Source of the DNA: Citrobacter braakii
GTDB lineage: Bacteria; Pseudomonadota; Gammaproteobacteria; Enterobacterales; Enterobacteriaceae
Assembly (NCBI RefSeq): GCF_002075345.1
Contig: NZ_NAEW01000003.1
Location: forward strand, 248,001 to 312,000
Direction of reading: 5' to 3'
DNA: 64,000 bases
The position numbers were made by a program, and so were the translations under genes. The notes under the pieces are model-generated. The model was not told the DNA's origin and ran no database searches. It saw only the letters and a program-made list of their open reading frames with translations. This document shows, piece by piece, positions 18,708 through 30,794 of the stretch. Within the stretch, counting starts at the first letter, position 1, and each line of letters opens with the position of its first letter.

Positions 18708-19817
18708 TTACACGCCGGTGATGAAGGACTGTAATTGCGCCTCGGATTGAAGACGCTGCTGCAATGTGGAGGCTTCGGCTTTGCTGGCAAACGGCCCCAT
18801 CTGGATACGCCAGACTGCGCCGTTTTGTACCACCCGGCCAGGAACGCCAAACTGCTGGCTTAAACGCTTTTGATACTGCTGCGCGCGCGACTGCTCGCTG
18901 ACTGCGCCAACCTGAACCACATAGCGTCCGTTGGCAGTTGCCGCAGGCGCAGGAGCTGTGACGGCGGCTGGTGTTGCTGCCGGCGCGGTTGACGTGACCG
19001 GTGCGGTGGTTGTCGATTGCGGCACCGGAGTCGGCTCGCTGCTTTCCAGCACGCCTGATGCGAGCGTGGTTGGCGCACCGAGGAATCCACTGCTGTTTAC
19101 TGGCGCACCGGTTGGATCATCGCTTTTCAGCGTGGAATTGCTGATCGGACGAATATCGCCTTGCGGCTGACCTGCATCCGATGGCGAAGGCATGCTTCCC
19201 ATATTGCCGCCACCGCTTAAATCAGGACGCGCAGGCAAGGCATAAGTTTGTTTCGCGACCGTGGTACAAGCCATACCCGGTCCGGACAATGAACCATCCT
19301 GGGCGACGATGATTGGGTCGATACGCACTTTAGTGTTGTTGGAGGTGTTCAGACGATCGGCTGCGGCGCGCGAAAGTGAAATCACGCGATCGTTGCCATA
19401 AGGCCCGCGATCGTTAATGCGCACGACGATCATCCTGCCGTTTGCCAGATTGGTAATTCTGGCATAGCTGGGGACAGGCAGCGTCGGATGCGCAGCGGTC
19501 AGCTGCATCGGGTCGAACGCTTCGCCAGACGCGGTTAAGTTGCTTCCTGGTTCCGCATCATAGATAGCGGCAAGTCCGGCCTGGCTAAAGCGGGAGGGAT
19601 CCTGCACGATTTTGTAGCTTTTACCATCACGCTGGTAGTCCTGATTCGCCGTTGGGTTCAGGGGTTCAAAGCGCGGATCGGCCCCGCTGATTTCAACAAT
19701 CGGACCATTACACACCGCAGGCTGCGGCGCGACAGCAACCTGTTGCTGACCATCATCACTCGAACACGCCGCGAGCATTCCTGCTGCGATGCAGATACCA
19801 AGCCACTGCTTACGCAT
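18708..19817 (-). CDS. rlpA: Septal ring lipoprotein RlpA
   Basis: A 369-residue lipoprotein. The lipobox MLAACSS gives a lipid-modified cysteine at about residue 18 when translation starts at 19817 (MRKQWLG); the longer upstream frame would disrupt it. The order is a double-psi beta-barrel domain (about 80-175, with VVRINDRGPYGNDRVISLS given here in outline), a low-complexity Ala/Pro/Thr linker (about 200-285), and a C-terminal SPOR domain (about 290-369) that binds denuded glycan at the division site. The Pseudomonas homologue is a lytic transglycosylase. It lies 10 bp after mrdB in the mrd operon. Confidence 0.94.
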   Translation of the reverse strand: MRKQWLGICIAAGMLAACSSDDGQQQVAVAPQPAVCNGPIVEISGADPRFEPLNPTANQDYQRDGKSYKIVQDPSRFSQAGLAAIYDAEPGSNLTASGEAFDPMQLTAAHPTLPVPSYARITNLANGRMIVVRINDRGPYGNDRVISLSRAAADRLNTSNNTKVRIDPIIVAQDGSLSGPGMACTTVAKQTYALPARPDLSGGGNMGSMPSPSDAGQPQGDIRPISNSTLKSDDPTGAPVNSSGFLGAPTTLASGVLESSEPTPVPQSTTTAPVTSTAPAATPAAVTAPAPAATANGRYVVQVGAVSEQSRAQQYQKRLSQQFGVPGRVVQNGAVWRIQMGPFASKAEASTLQQRLQSEAQLQSFITGV

Positions 19818-19827
19818 TGCGTACCCC

Positions 19828-20940
19828 TTACACGCTTTTCGACAACATTTTTCTATGGGTGTGGATCGACATAACAATCCCGAACCCGGCCATCAGCACG
19901 ATAAGTGCCGAGCCTCCGTAACTGACCAGTGGGAGTGGAACCCCAACCACGGGCAGAATACCGCTCACCATACCAATATTTACGAAGACATAAACGAATA
20001 ATATCAACATTAAGCCACCCGCCATGACGCGACCAAAGGTGGTTTGCGCGCGGGCAGCGATCCATAATCCGCGCATAATCAGCAAAATGTAGAGCGTCAA
20101 CAGAATCAAGATCCCCACCAGACCCAGCTCTTCCGCTAAGACAGCAAAGATAAAGTCGGTGTGGCGTTCGGGTAAAAACTCAAGCTGCGATTGTGTACCA
20201 TGCAGCCAGCCTTTGCCGCGTAACCCGCCGGAGCCAATAGCAATTTTAGACTGAATTATGTGATAACCCGCGCCCAGCGGATCGGTTTCCGGGTCGAGCA
20301 GCATCATGACGCGCTGACGCTGGTAATCATGCATCAAGAAGAACCACAGTATCGGGATAAACGCCGCGACCAGAACCACCGCAACGCCGATTAAGCGCCA
20401 GCTCAAACCAGAAAGGAACAAGACAAACAGACCGGAAAGGGCGACCAGAATTGAAGTGCCGAGGTCTGGTTGGGCGGCGACCAGCAGCGTGGGCATAAAA
20501 ATCAGCACCAGCGCAATGGCGGTATTTTTTAGCGATGGTGGGCAAACGTCACGGTTAATAAAGCGCGCAACCATCAGCGGCACGGCGATTTTGGCAATTT
20601 CAGAAGGCTGAAAACGCACGATACCCAAATCCAGCCAGCGCTGCGCACCTTTGGAAATGGCGCCGAAGGCGTCTACCGCCACCAACAGAATGATGCAAAA
20701 GATATAGAGATAGGGCGCCCAGCCCTCATACACCCGGGGGGGAATTTGCGCCATCACTACCATGATGACCAGGCCCATTGCGATCTGGCCGACTTTGCGC
20801 TCCATCATGCCAATATCCTGGCCGCTGGCGCTCCAGATGACCAGTGAGCTGTAAACCAGCAGAGCCAGCAAAATAAGCAACATTGTGGGATCTATGTGGA
20901 TTTTGTCCCAGAATGTTTTTTTGTTCGGATTATCCGTCAC
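19828..20940 (-). CDS. mrdB: Peptidoglycan glycosyltransferase RodA
   Basis: A 370-residue SEDS-family membrane protein with about ten transmembrane helices. RodA polymerises glycan strands for rod elongation together with PBP2 encoded by the adjacent mrdA. Family signatures are present: [14 protein letters not shown] near residue 105, and the C-terminal [13 protein letters not shown]. It begins 2 bp after the mrdA stop, so the partners are probably translated together. Confidence 0.97.
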   Translation of the reverse strand: MTDNPNKKTFWDKIHIDPTMLLILLALLVYSSLVIWSASGQDIGMMERKVGQIAMGLVIMVVMAQIPPRVYEGWAPYLYIFCIILLVAVDAFGAISKGAQRWLDLGIVRFQPSEIAKIAVPLMVARFINRDVCPPSLKNTAIALVLIFMPTLLVAAQPDLGTSILVALSGLFVLFLSGLSWRLIGVAVVLVAAFIPILWFFLMHDYQRQRVMMLLDPETDPLGAGYHIIQSKIAIGSGGLRGKGWLHGTQSQLEFLPERHTDFIFAVLAEELGLVGILILLTLYILLIMRGLWIAARAQTTFGRVMAGGLMLILFVYVFVNIGMVSGILPVVGVPLPLVSYGGSALIVLMAGFGIVMSIHTHRKMLSKSV

Positions 20941-20942
20941 GA

Positions 20943-22844
20943 TTATTGGTCCTCCGCTGCTGCAACCGCTGGGTTTTCCGCAGGCAGATTGGTGTTGTTG
21001 TCGCCCAACATAATATGGTCAAGGATCTGGCGCATAATGGTACCCACCGCCGGACCCGCACCGCCGTTTTCAAGGATCATGGCGACAGCGACCTGGGGTT
21101 TATCATAGGGGGCGAAGGCCGTCATCAGCTTGTGGTCACGTAAACGCTCGGCGATCTTATGTGCGTTATAGGTTTCATTAGCTTTCAGGCCAAAGACCTG
21201 CGCGGTACCGGATTTCGCCGCAATTTTGTAAGGCGCGCCAGCAAAATACTTATGCGCAGTTCCGTTAGGGCGGTTCGCAACACCGTACATACCGTCTTTC
21301 GCGATTTCCCAGTAACCAGAATGAATATCGCCAACGGGCGGTTCGTGCGGCTGTACCCACGGCACCTGCTTGCCGTTTTCTGCCGTGCTCATCAGCAGAT
21401 GCGGGACTTTTATCAAACCGTCGTTGATAAGGATCATCAGCGCTTTACTCATCTGGATTGGGGTTGCTGTCCAATAACCCTGGCCGATGCCGACGGGAAT
21501 GGTATCACCCTGATACCATGGCTTTTTAAACCGTTTTTGCTTCCACTCGCGGGTTGGCATATTGCCGGAGCGCTCTTCGGCAAGATCGATGCCCGTATAT
21601 TTGCCGTAGCCAAATTTGCTCATCCACTCGGAAAGCCGGTCAATCCCCATATCATAGGCGATTTGATAGAAAAACGTATCCGCGGACTCTTCCAGTGAGC
21701 GGGTGATGTTCAGATGGCCGTGCCCCCACTTTTTCCAGTCGCGGTAACGTTTTTCAGAGCCCGGTAGCTGCCACCAGCCCGGATCGAACAGGCCGGTATT
21801 GCGGGTGATGACGCCTGCGCTTAACGCAGAAACCGCAACGTAAGGTTTAACCGTCGAAGCAGGGGGGTAAACACCCTGTGTGGCGCGGTTAACCAAGGGG
21901 GTGTTCGGGTCATTGAGCAACCCGGAGTAATCTTTACTGGAGATACCATCCACGAACAGATTCGGGTCATAGCTCGGCATAGATACCAGCGCCAGAACGC
22001 CACCGGTACGCGGGTCGGTAACCACCACGGCGGCACGACTGCCCGCCAGCAGCGTTTCAATATACTGCTGGAGTTTCAAATCAAGGGTGAGATAGATATC
22101 GTGCCCGGCCTGCGGCGCCACTTCTTTCAGCTGGCGAATGACGCGGCCGCGGTTGTTCACTTCAACTTCTTCATACCCGGTTTGGCCGTGAAGCACGTCC
22201 TCATAATAACGTTCAATACCCAGCTTGCCGATGTCATGCGTTGCCGCGTAGTTAGCCAGTTTGCCGTCTTTGTCCAGGCGGTCTACGTCTTTATCGTTGA
22301 TCTTCGATACGTAGCCAATTACGTGGGTCAGCGCAGAGCCGTATGGGTAATAGCGGCGTTTATAGCCTTTAACTTCGACCCCAGGAAAGCGATATTGATT
22401 CACGGCAAAGCGTGCGACCTGAACTTCAGTCAGGTTGGTTTTTACCGGAATTGAGGTGAAACGGTGTGAACGGGCGCGCTCTTTTTTAAAGGCAGCAATA
22501 TCGTCGTCCGTCAGGTCTACGACGTTACGCAGCGCGTCGAGGGTATCCTGAATGTTGTCTACCTTTTCCGGCATCATTTCTATCTGATAAATGGTGCGGT
22601 TAAGGGCGAGAGGAATACCGTTGCGGTCATAAATGATGCCGCGACTCGGCGCGATAGGCACCAGTTTGATGCGGTTTTCGTTCGAACGGGTCTGATAATC
22701 AGTGAAGCGAACGATTTGCAGATTATAAAGGTTGGCGATCAGCACGCCGGTTAGCAGCAAAATCCCCAAAAAAGCGACCAGCGCCCGGCGCACAAACAGC
22801 GCGGACTCAGCCGAATAGTCGCGAAAAGAATTCTGTAGTTTCAT
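20943..22844 (-). CDS. mrdA: Penicillin-binding protein 2, elongation transpeptidase
   Basis: A 633-residue class B PBP that crosslinks peptidoglycan in the elongasome with RodA. It has an N-terminal membrane anchor (about residues 18-43), a pedestal/dimerisation domain, and a transpeptidase domain with PASTVKPY (SxxK, near residue 327-334), SADTFF (SxN-like), and KSGTAQ (KTG-like, near 545). The length equals E. coli PBP2. It is transcribed with rsfS, rlmH and mrdB. Confidence 0.97.
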   Translation of the reverse strand: MKLQNSFRDYSAESALFVRRALVAFLGILLLTGVLIANLYNLQIVRFTDYQTRSNENRIKLVPIAPSRGIIYDRNGIPLALNRTIYQIEMMPEKVDNIQDTLDALRNVVDLTDDDIAAFKKERARSHRFTSIPVKTNLTEVQVARFAVNQYRFPGVEVKGYKRRYYPYGSALTHVIGYVSKINDKDVDRLDKDGKLANYAATHDIGKLGIERYYEDVLHGQTGYEEVEVNNRGRVIRQLKEVAPQAGHDIYLTLDLKLQQYIETLLAGSRAAVVVTDPRTGGVLALVSMPSYDPNLFVDGISSKDYSGLLNDPNTPLVNRATQGVYPPASTVKPYVAVSALSAGVITRNTGLFDPGWWQLPGSEKRYRDWKKWGHGHLNITRSLEESADTFFYQIAYDMGIDRLSEWMSKFGYGKYTGIDLAEERSGNMPTREWKQKRFKKPWYQGDTIPVGIGQGYWTATPIQMSKALMILINDGLIKVPHLLMSTAENGKQVPWVQPHEPPVGDIHSGYWEIAKDGMYGVANRPNGTAHKYFAGAPYKIAAKSGTAQVFGLKANETYNAHKIAERLRDHKLMTAFAPYDKPQVAVAMILENGGAGPAVGTIMRQILDHIMLGDNNTNLPAENPAVAAAEDQ

Positions 22845-22874
22845 CCGCTGCTTAATCTACTCAAGAATCAATGA

Positions 22875-23342
22875 TCACTCACGGTGATAAGGATGGTTGG
22901 TGGTAATGCTCCACGCCCTGTACAGACTCTCCGCAACCAGAACCCGAACAAGAGGGTGTGGAAGGGTTAATGCAGAGAGTGACCAGCTTTGTTCCGCTGC
23001 GGCTTTACAGGCAGGAGAGAGACCTTCAGGCCCGCCAATTAACAGGCTGACGTCACGACCGTCCAGTTTCCAGCGCTCCAGTTCGGTCGCCAGTTGCGGC
23101 GTGTCCCAGGGTTTACCCGGGATATCAAGGGTGACGATGCGGTTTTTGCCTGCGGCAGCCAGCATCTGCTCACCCTCTTTGTCGAGAATGCGTTTGATGT
23201 CCGCGTTCTTGCCGCGCTTTCCTGCCGGGATTTCGATCAGCTCAAAGGGCATATCTTTCGGAAACCGACGGAGATACTCGGTAAATCCGGTTTGTACCCA
23301 GTCAGGCATTTTCGTACCCACAGCGACAAGTTGCAGCTTCAC
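22875..23342 (-). CDS. rlmH: 23S rRNA pseudouridine-1915 N3-methyltransferase RlmH
   Basis: A 155-residue SPOUT-class methyltransferase that works as a homodimer on 70S ribosomes at pseudouridine 1915. The SAM-binding trefoil knot segment [16 protein letters not shown] (near residue 100-115) and [19 protein letters not shown] at the C-terminus (in outline) are typical. It follows rsfS by 3 bp; both act on the ribosome. Confidence 0.96.
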   Translation of the reverse strand: MKLQLVAVGTKMPDWVQTGFTEYLRRFPKDMPFELIEIPAGKRGKNADIKRILDKEGEQMLAAAGKNRIVTLDIPGKPWDTPQLATELERWKLDGRDVSLLIGGPEGLSPACKAAAEQSWSLSALTLPHPLVRVLVAESLYRAWSITTNHPYHRE

Positions 23343-23345
23343 GCA

Positions 23346-23699
<354 letters not shown>

Positions 23700-23917
23700 T
23701 TAGTATACCTGAACCAGAGGCGATATCGGGACAAATGTCTCCGAATGCGCTTGTGAAGTGCGCTATCATCCCACCCCACGCCACAGAATGCATCGCCATT
23801 TTTGTAAAACAATTTCTGCAAAGCTCTGAAGGGCGGGAAAAGTCAGGCTGCGGAGAATAACAGCCTGTCATGGGGTGTCAATGGGAGAGAGGCCCTTCGG
23901 CATAAAAAACAGCGCTT

Positions 23918-24529
23918 TCACTCCCCGTCGCGCCATACGGCCCGGCTGTTAAGCACTTTCAGAACCGCAAAATCGTCACAAAAATCAATTGCGCTCCAGC
24001 AGCCTTGTTCGACGCGGAAATGCCACATTGCCGCAGCGGGCATGGACAGCAGACGGGCGATCAACACGCTCAGCACGCCTTGATGACTCACCACCAGCAG
24101 ATTTTGGCACGCTTTATAATCAGCAAGCTGGGCAATGAAACGTTCCACTCGCTGGGAAAACGCCTGAAAACCTTCGCCATTGGTGGGCGTCGCATTCTGC
24201 CAGTCGTTACACCACACGGCGTAATTTTCGGCGTCTTCGCGCGCCAGATCGCGATGGTGACGCATTTCCCAGTCACCAAAAAACATCTCATTAAGCTCAG
24301 GCATGTTGCGCACAGGAACTTCACGTTCCGCCAGAATCAACTGCGTTGTATGGCGGGCGCGTTCCAGTTCGCTGCACAGAACGTTGTCGACAGGGACATT
24401 GCGTAACAGCGTACCCAGCGTTTGCGCCTGAGCGATCCCCCGTTCCGTTAGCGGTGTGGGGGCGTGGCCGCTATATAAACCAGCGACATTGGCTTCGGTT
24501 TCGCCATGACGTACTAACCAGAGTCTCAT
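23918..24529 (-). CDS. cobC: Adenosylcobalamin/alpha-ribazole phosphatase CobC
   Basis: A 203-residue histidine phosphatase of the phosphoglycerate mutase-like superfamily. The catalytic RHG motif is at residues 7-9 (LVRHGETEAN), with the second conserved histidine in VVSHQGVLS. It removes the 5' phosphate from alpha-ribazole phosphate or cobalamin phosphate late in B12 assembly. It matches Salmonella CobC closely. It is divergent from cobD across 96 bp, the Salmonella arrangement; K-12 retains a cobC but lacks cobD. Confidence 0.95.
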   Translation of the reverse strand: MRLWLVRHGETEANVAGLYSGHAPTPLTERGIAQAQTLGTLLRNVPVDNVLCSELERARHTTQLILAEREVPVRNMPELNEMFFGDWEMRHHRDLAREDAENYAVWCNDWQNATPTNGEGFQAFSQRVERFIAQLADYKACQNLLVVSHQGVLSVLIARLLSMPAAAMWHFRVEQGCWSAIDFCDDFAVLKVLNSRAVWRDGE

Positions 24530-24625
24530 GTTTTCCTCGTGAGGCTATTCGCACAAAATATGATGTTTGCCCTGATTGCGCAGTGATTTTTCACTAAAAT
24601 ACCCTTTTTTACGTGGAGCGGCACG

Positions 24626-25720
24626 ATGTCTTTATTGAAGAGCGCACATGGCGGTAACACCCGAGAAGCCGCCGAATTGTTGGGCATCTTGCCTGAGCAG
24701 TTGCTGGATTTTAGCGCGAATATTAACCCGCTGGGTATGCCATTAAGTTTAAAACGGGCGATTATCGACAATCTGGACTGCACGGAGCGTTACCCGGATG
24801 TCGATTACGCGCAACTGCATGCCGCGCTGGCGGAGCATCATCAAATTCCGTCCTCGTGGATCCTGGCCGGGAACGGTGAAACCGAATCCATTTTTACCCT
24901 GGTGCATGGCCTGAAGCCACGCCACGCGATGATTGTGACGCCCGGGTTTGCGGAATATCGTCGGGCGCTGCAATGGGGAGACTGTACGATCCATGAGTTT
25001 GCGCTGTGCGAAGAGGATGGCTGGCAGCTTACCGATGCGATCCTCGATGCGTTAACGCCTGAGCTGGACTGCCTGTTTCTCTGTACGCCCAATAATCCCA
25101 CCGGGTTGTTGCCCGAAACCCGCCTGCTGCGTGAAATTGCCACGAGTTGCGAGTCGCTGAGGATCGCCCTGATCCTTGATGAAGCGTTTATCGATTTTAT
25201 TGCCAAGGAGTCGGGGTTTATCCCGTTACTGCACAAGAACCCGCATATTTGGGTGCTGCGTTCGCTCACCAAATTCTATGCGATCCCGGGACTGCGTCTG
25301 GGGTATCTGGTCAACAGTAACGAACAGGCGGTTGCACAGATGCGCAGCCAACAAATGCCGTGGTCAATTAATGCGTTTGCTGCCCTGGCAGGCGAGATTA
25401 TCTTACGCGATAGCGCGTATCAGCGGGCGACGTGGAAATGGCTGGAACAAGAGGGGGAGCGGTTTGATCAACAACTGCAAGATCTGCCCGGCCTGACGGC
25501 GTATCCCGGCCGGGCAAATTATCGTTTATTACGCTGCGATCGTGCGGATATTGATCTGCAACTTGCGTTGCTGAAACAGCATGTCTTGATTCGCAGTTGC
25601 GCCAATTATCCGGGGCTGGATGCGCGCTATTATCGGGTAGCCGTTCGCAGCCAGGAAGAGAATAACCGCCTGCTGACGGCCTTACGCAAGGCGCTTAGCG
25701 ATACAGTCCCTGTTGATTGA
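24626..25720 (+). CDS. cobD: L-threonine-O-3-phosphate decarboxylase CobD
   Basis: A 364-residue PLP enzyme of the aspartate aminotransferase fold. It makes (R)-1-amino-2-propanol O-2-phosphate, the linker of the B12 nucleotide loop. The PLP lysine lies in [17 protein letters not shown] (Lys near residue 216) and the NNPTGLL segment binds the cofactor. Length and sequence match Salmonella CobD, although many surface residues differ. Its presence implies that the host can assemble B12 at least from late precursors. The 3' end overlaps the convergent nadD by 26 bp. Confidence 0.95.
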   Translation: MSLLKSAHGGNTREAAELLGILPEQLLDFSANINPLGMPLSLKRAIIDNLDCTERYPDVDYAQLHAALAEHHQIPSSWILAGNGETESIFTLVHGLKPRHAMIVTPGFAEYRRALQWGDCTIHEFALCEEDGWQLTDAILDALTPELDCLFLCTPNNPTGLLPETRLLREIATSCESLRIALILDEAFIDFIAKESGFIPLLHKNPHIWVLRSLTKFYAIPGLRLGYLVNSNEQAVAQMRSQQMPWSINAFAALAGEIILRDSAYQRATWKWLEQEGERFDQQLQDLPGLTAYPGRANYRLLRCDRADIDLQLALLKQHVLIRSCANYPGLDARYYRVAVRSQEENNRLLTALRKALSDTVPVD

Positions 25721-26336
25721 TATAGTCAAGCACCGCGTCTGGCATCAGGTCGTCGCACGGCTCGCCCTTTTCCAGGCGCTCACGGATGAGCGTGGCGGAG
25801 ATGTTAAACCACGGCGTTTCGGCCAGGTAAATCTTCCCGCAAGGCAGGTTGTGCAGGTCATCTGCTGAATGGGTCAGATGATCCTCCAGCCATTGCTGGT
25901 GTTTTTCCTGCGCCATTTCGAGTGGATAGCCCGGACGTCGGCACACGATGAGGTGGGTATTACCCAGAATCGTGTGGTAGTCATGCCAGGAAGGGAAGGT
26001 AAGCAGCGAATCCTGACCAATGATAAACGCTAACGGCACGTTTGGGCCTTGCTCCTCGCGCCACTCTTTTAGCGTTTGCGCGGTGTAGGAGGCGGTATCG
26101 CGTTTCAGCTCGCGTTCATCCAGGGAAAACAGAGGTTTATCAGCAATGGCCAGTTCAACCATACGCTTACGTTGCTCAGCGGACGCTTCGGGCTGCGCAC
26201 GATGTGGCGGCACGTTATTGGGCATGATGATGACCCGGGAAAGGCCAATCAGATTCGCCAGAATTTCAACCGGTTTAAGATGACCGTAATGCACCGGATC
26301 AAAGGTGCCACCGAACAGAGCCTGCAATGATTTCAT
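25695..26336 (-). CDS. nadD: Nicotinate-nucleotide adenylyltransferase NadD
   Basis: A 213-residue nucleotidyltransferase that adenylates nicotinate mononucleotide in NAD synthesis. The N-terminal [12 protein letters not shown] (with the HxGH motif) and the C-terminal [13 protein letters not shown] (the SxxxxR motif) are present. I start at 26336 ([10 protein letters not shown]), giving the E. coli length; the upstream extension overlaps holA. It is 1 bp after the holA stop region and overlaps cobD tail to tail. Confidence 0.96.
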   Translation of the reverse strand: MKSLQALFGGTFDPVHYGHLKPVEILANLIGLSRVIIMPNNVPPHRAQPEASAEQRKRMVELAIADKPLFSLDERELKRDTASYTAQTLKEWREEQGPNVPLAFIIGQDSLLTFPSWHDYHTILGNTHLIVCRRPGYPLEMAQEKHQQWLEDHLTHSADDLHNLPCGKIYLAETPWFNISATLIRERLEKGEPCDDLMPDAVLDYINQQGLYR

Positions 26337-26337
26337 A

Positions 26338-27369
26338 TCAACCATCAATAAAAACATCGGCCAGCGATTTATGACAGAGCAAAAGGGAAAGCCCCTCAAG
26401 TTCCGCCCACACTGACTGACCATAGTCTTGTTTAAGCGTAATTTCCGTACGCGTTAAAAGCGTAACAGCCTGACGCAGTTGCGCCGGGTTCAGCCGGTTT
26501 AACGCATCTCCCATCATACCCCGGCGATTTTGCCACACCCGGTGTTTATCAAACAACGTGCGCAAAGGCGTATGGGCCGACTGCCGTTTTAAGTTAACCA
26601 GCAACAGCAACTCACGCTGTATCGTACGCAGCAAAATAACCGGCTCGCTACCTTCCAGGCGTAGCTGCTGCAGAATGTGCAGCGCGCGTTTGCTTTTGCC
26701 CATCAGCAGCGCGTCTACCCAGTGGAATGGGGTAAAGTGCGCGGCATCGTTAACCGCTTTCTCCACGCGAGGCAGCGTTAGCTTGCCGTCAGGCCAAAGC
26801 AACGCTAATCGTTCCAGCGCTTGCGCCAGTGCTAACAAATTACCTTCATAGCAATAGCACAAAAGCTGATTGGCTGCGTCATCCAGCTGCAGGTTGTTAA
26901 GTTTCGCCCTGGCGGCAACCCAGCGAGGAAGCTGTGCTTGTTCCGGCGTCTGGCAGCTTACCTGAACCGCGTTATTTGCAAGCCCCGTATACCATGCGGC
27001 GTTTTCCTGTGCCCTGGTGAGTTTGTTGCCGCGAACCATCAGTAGCAGATCGTCATGTAACAGAGTGACGAGTGACGCGAGCTGTTCATTAATGGCGGCA
27101 TTAGGGCCATTTTCAGGCAACTGCAGAAGCAGGGTTTGACGGCTGGCAAACAGGCTCATCGCCTGGCAGAGTGAAAATATCTCTCCCCAGTCGGTGCTGT
27201 TGTCCAGAGTGAAGGCGTGGTGTTCTTCGAATCCTTGTGTTGCGGCAGCCTGACGGATGGCATCCTGGCTTTCCTGCAATAAGAGAGGATCGTTACCTAA
27301 GAGTAGATACGCCGCGCGCAGCCCTTCATTGAGCTGTGCGCGGAGTTGTTCAGGGTACAACTTGAGCAT
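26338..27369 (-). CDS. holA: DNA polymerase III delta subunit HolA
   Basis: A 343-residue clamp-loader subunit that opens the beta sliding clamp. The sequence is colinear with E. coli delta, including the beta-contacting N-terminal region ([29 protein letters not shown] in outline). Its start overlaps the lptE stop by a TGATG junction, so translation is likely coupled in the leuS-lptE-holA-nadD operon. Confidence 0.96.
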   Translation of the reverse strand: MLKLYPEQLRAQLNEGLRAAYLLLGNDPLLLQESQDAIRQAAATQGFEEHHAFTLDNSTDWGEIFSLCQAMSLFASRQTLLLQLPENGPNAAINEQLASLVTLLHDDLLLMVRGNKLTRAQENAAWYTGLANNAVQVSCQTPEQAQLPRWVAARAKLNNLQLDDAANQLLCYCYEGNLLALAQALERLALLWPDGKLTLPRVEKAVNDAAHFTPFHWVDALLMGKSKRALHILQQLRLEGSEPVILLRTIQRELLLLVNLKRQSAHTPLRTLFDKHRVWQNRRGMMGDALNRLNPAQLRQAVTLLTRTEITLKQDYGQSVWAELEGLSLLLCHKSLADVFIDG

Positions 27370-27962
27370 CAGTTACCCAGCGTGGTGGAGACACGCGCCG
27401 GAGATGACGCAGGCGTCTCGGCTTTATTCACCGTAGGCTCAGCATCAGCCTTGGATGACTGAGTATCGGCCAGATGTACGCTTGGCAGCTTACGAATTAA
27501 CTGTTCAGCCGCTTTGTCATACATCTCTTTGATGATCATGTCCTGCTCGTTATCTTTCGCCAGTGCTGCTTGAGAGTTATCAAAGAACGAACGATAAACT
27601 TTGGCGCTGATAGGGTAAATATCATGACCTGGAATTAGCACAGTAGCTCTTACAGACATTACCATTTGGTATTCAGCCGTTTGACCGTTCTGGAATACCG
27701 ATGCCGTATCCTTTGAGAGACTCACAGCGCCAAGTCGTAAGGACGTCACATCTTTACGCATGGTACCGTCCTCAAGCAGCGTAACACCGTTCAGACGCAG
27801 CTGATTACGCACCGCGCGGCTTAACGGGCCGTTCGGATCGCCAGAGTTCAGGATCATGGTTTTCATTGAGGGTGGAACCTGCGTAGTACTACGCAGATGC
27901 CAGCCACACCCGGCGGTGACAAGCACCGCCAGCGATAACAACAATGTTGTCAGAAGTCGCAC
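27369..27962 (-). CDS. lptE: LPS assembly lipoprotein LptE
   Basis: A 197-residue outer-membrane lipoprotein (formerly RlpB) that plugs the LptD barrel in the LPS export machine. The signal peptide ends in the lipobox VTAGCGWHL, with the lipidated cysteine at residue 19. The core [13 protein letters not shown] and [14 protein letters not shown] match E. coli LptE. The C-terminal tail is a few residues longer. It starts 14 bp after leuS. Confidence 0.95.
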   Translation of the reverse strand: MRLLTTLLLSLAVLVTAGCGWHLRSTTQVPPSMKTMILNSGDPNGPLSRAVRNQLRLNGVTLLEDGTMRKDVTSLRLGAVSLSKDTASVFQNGQTAEYQMVMSVRATVLIPGHDIYPISAKVYRSFFDNSQAALAKDNEQDMIIKEMYDKAAEQLIRKLPSVHLADTQSSKADAEPTVNKAETPASSPARVSTTLGN

Positions 27963-27976
27963 GCTTCCTCCCGCGC

Positions 27977-30559
27977 TTAGCCAACGACCAGATTGAGGAG
28001 TTTACCCGGTACATAAATCACTTTACGTACGGTAACGCCATCAAGATATTTTGCCACCAGATGCTCCTGGCCAGCACGTTCACGAACCTGCTCTTCAGTG
28101 GCGTTTACCGGAACGGTGATTTTGCCACGTACTTTGCCGTTTACCTGAACCACAACCAGCGTTGAGTCTTCAACCATTGCTGCTTCGTCCGCCACCGGCC
28201 ACGGCGCGTTGTCGATATCGCCTTCGCCATTCAGCGCCTGCCACAGGGTGAAGCAAACGTGTGGGGTGAACGGGTTAAGCATGCGTACAACAGCCAGCAA
28301 TGCTTCCTGCATCAGGGCTCTGTCCTGCTCATCTGCCTGCGGTGCTTTCGCCAGCTTGTTCATCAGCTCCATAATCGCCGCAATCGCGGTGTTAAAGGTC
28401 TGACGACGACCGATATCATCGGTGACTTTAGCAATGGTTTTATGCACGTCGCGACGCAGCGCTTTTTGATCTTCGCTCAACACATCAACGTTCAGGGCAG
28501 CAACATCTCCCTGGGACGTATGTTCGTAAACCAGTTTCCAGACACGTTTCAGGAAGCGGTTCGCCCCTTCAACGCCGGACTCCTGCCATTCCAGCGTCAT
28601 ATCAGCCGGAGAAGCGAACATCATGAACAGACGTACGGTGTCGGCGCCGTAGCGTTCAACCATGACCTGCGGGTCGATACCGTTATTTTTCGACTTGGAC
28701 ATCTTGCTCATGCCGGTATACACCAGTTCATGGCCTTCTGCGTCCTTAGCCTTAACGATGCGACCTTTTTCGTCACGCTCAACGATGGCATCAACCGGAG
28801 AAACCCAGTTACGTTCGCCGTTGGCACCAACGTAGTAGAACGCATCGGCCAGAACCATCCCCTGACACAGCAGCTGTTTAGCTGGTTCATCAGAGTTGAC
28901 CATGCCTGCGTCGCGCATCAGTTTGTGGAAGAAGCGGAAGTAGAGCAGGTGCATGATGGCGTGTTCAATACCGCCAATGTAGATATCAACCGGCAGCCAG
29001 TAGTTCGCCGCGTCGGAATCCAGCATACCTTCCTGATACTGCGGGCAGGTGTAGCGCGCGTAGTACCAGGACGACTCCATAAAGGTATCGAAGGTGTCAG
29101 TTTCACGCAGCGCAGGCATACCGTTAACGGTGGTTTTCGCCCACTCTGGATCGGCTTTGATTGGGCTGGTAATGCCGTCCATGACTACGTCTTCCGGCAA
29201 AATAACCGGCAGTTGGTCTTCTGGCGTTGGCAGGACGGTACCGTCTTCCAGCGTCACCATCGGAATCGGCGCGCCCCAGTAACGCTGACGGGAAACACCC
29301 CAGTCACGCAGACGATAGTTAACTTTACGCTCACCCACGCCTTTAGCTACCAGCTTGTCAGCAATAGCGTTGAAGGCCGCTTCGAAGTCGAGGCCGTCAA
29401 ACTCACCGGAGTTAAACAGCACGCCTTTTTCGGTCAGCGCTTGTTCAGACAGATCCGGCTCTGCGCCTTCAGCGGTCAGAATTACCGGCTTGATGGTCAG
29501 GGCATATTTAGTCGCAAATTCGTAATCGCGCTGATCGTGACCCGGAACGGCCATAACTGCGCCTGTACCGTATTCCATCAGCACGAAGTTTGCCGCCCAA
29601 ACCGGGATCTCTTCGCCAGTCAGCGGGTGAACGGCTTTGAAACCAGTGTCGACGCCTTTCTTCTCCATGGTCGCCATTTCGGCTTCAGCAACCTTGGTGT
29701 TGCGGCATTCGTCAATGAAGGCAGCCAGTTCTGGGTTATTTTCAGCGGCTTTCTGCGCCAGCGGATGACCTGCAGCAACGGCCAGGTAGGTCGCACCCAT
29801 AAAGGTGTCCGGGCGTGTGGTGTAGACGGTCAACGTGTTGTCGTAATCGTTCACATCGAAGGTGATTTCCACGCCTTCAGAACGGCCAATCCAGTTGCGC
29901 TGCATCGTTTTCACGGTGTCAGGCCAGTGATCCAGATTATCCAGATCGCGCAACAGTTCGTCAGCGTAAGCGGTGATTTTGATGAACCACTGCGGGATCT
30001 CTTTACGCTCAACTTTGGTGTCGCAACGCCAGCAGCAGCCGTCGATAACCTGTTCGTTCGCCAGTACGGTCTGGTCGTTCGGGCACCAGTTAACGGCAGA
30101 CGTTTTCTTGTACACCAGCCCTTTTTTGTACAGCTCGGTGAAGAACTTCTGTTCCCAGCGGTAGTATTCCGGGGTGCAGGTCGCCAGCTCGCGGCTCCAG
30201 TCGTAACCGAAACCCAGCATTTTGAGCTGGTTTTTCATGTAAGCGATGTTGTCGTACGTCCAAGGCGCGGGGGCGGTATTGTTTTTGACCGCTGCACCTT
30301 CCGCCGGCAGACCGAACGCATCCCAGCCGATTGGCTGTAATACGTTTTTGCCCAGCATACGCTGATAGCGAGCGATCACGTCACCGATGGTGTAGTTACG
30401 GACGTGGCCCATGTGTAGTCGACCAGAAGGATAGGGAAGCATAGACAGGCAGTAATACTTCTCTTTGCTCTCGTCTTCGGTAACTTCAAATGTGCGCTTC
30501 TCATCCCAGTGAAGCTGTACTTTGGATTCTATCTCTTCCGGGCGGTATTGCTCTTGCAT
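27977..30559 (-). CDS. leuS: Leucyl-tRNA synthetase
   Basis: An 860-residue class I aminoacyl-tRNA synthetase. HIGH-type motif is [11 protein letters not shown] near residue 42-52 and the KMSKS loop is [11 protein letters not shown] near residue 616-626; the CP1 editing domain carries the TTRPDTFMG threonine-rich motif near 247. I start at 30559 ([10 protein letters not shown]), the family start; an extra eight residues upstream are not conserved. It heads the leuS-lptE-holA-nadD operon and is divergent from ybeL. Confidence 0.97.
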   Translation of the reverse strand: MQEQYRPEEIESKVQLHWDEKRTFEVTEDESKEKYYCLSMLPYPSGRLHMGHVRNYTIGDVIARYQRMLGKNVLQPIGWDAFGLPAEGAAVKNNTAPAPWTYDNIAYMKNQLKMLGFGYDWSRELATCTPEYYRWEQKFFTELYKKGLVYKKTSAVNWCPNDQTVLANEQVIDGCCWRCDTKVERKEIPQWFIKITAYADELLRDLDNLDHWPDTVKTMQRNWIGRSEGVEITFDVNDYDNTLTVYTTRPDTFMGATYLAVAAGHPLAQKAAENNPELAAFIDECRNTKVAEAEMATMEKKGVDTGFKAVHPLTGEEIPVWAANFVLMEYGTGAVMAVPGHDQRDYEFATKYALTIKPVILTAEGAEPDLSEQALTEKGVLFNSGEFDGLDFEAAFNAIADKLVAKGVGERKVNYRLRDWGVSRQRYWGAPIPMVTLEDGTVLPTPEDQLPVILPEDVVMDGITSPIKADPEWAKTTVNGMPALRETDTFDTFMESSWYYARYTCPQYQEGMLDSDAANYWLPVDIYIGGIEHAIMHLLYFRFFHKLMRDAGMVNSDEPAKQLLCQGMVLADAFYYVGANGERNWVSPVDAIVERDEKGRIVKAKDAEGHELVYTGMSKMSKSKNNGIDPQVMVERYGADTVRLFMMFASPADMTLEWQESGVEGANRFLKRVWKLVYEHTSQGDVAALNVDVLSEDQKALRRDVHKTIAKVTDDIGRRQTFNTAIAAIMELMNKLAKAPQADEQDRALMQEALLAVVRMLNPFTPHVCFTLWQALNGEGDIDNAPWPVADEAAMVEDSTLVVVQVNGKVRGKITVPVNATEEQVRERAGQEHLVAKYLDGVTVRKVIYVPGKLLNLVVG

Positions 30560-30794
30560 GGCAGCCAGTGGTCCTGTTTTCAATACAGCTACAAACGTAG
30601 CTCTAGATGTGGTGTTTTAGATCCGCATAGCATAGCCCAAACGCCCGCGCCAAAACAGCCTTTCGCGCATTCAACGTTGAATTCCCGTAAGGATAATTCT
30701 TGCACGAATTTACACACTCTGTGGACAGTCTTGCAAAGCGTAGCGTAAATAACGTCTATTATTATAGACAGTTAACGACCCAGGAGGCGAAGCG

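Noticed and set aside
28259-30340. 693-codon open frame on the plus strand, antisense to leuS
   Set aside because: It lies wholly inside the highly conserved leuS gene, has no ribosome site, and its protein shows no family features. It is a by-product of leuS codon usage.
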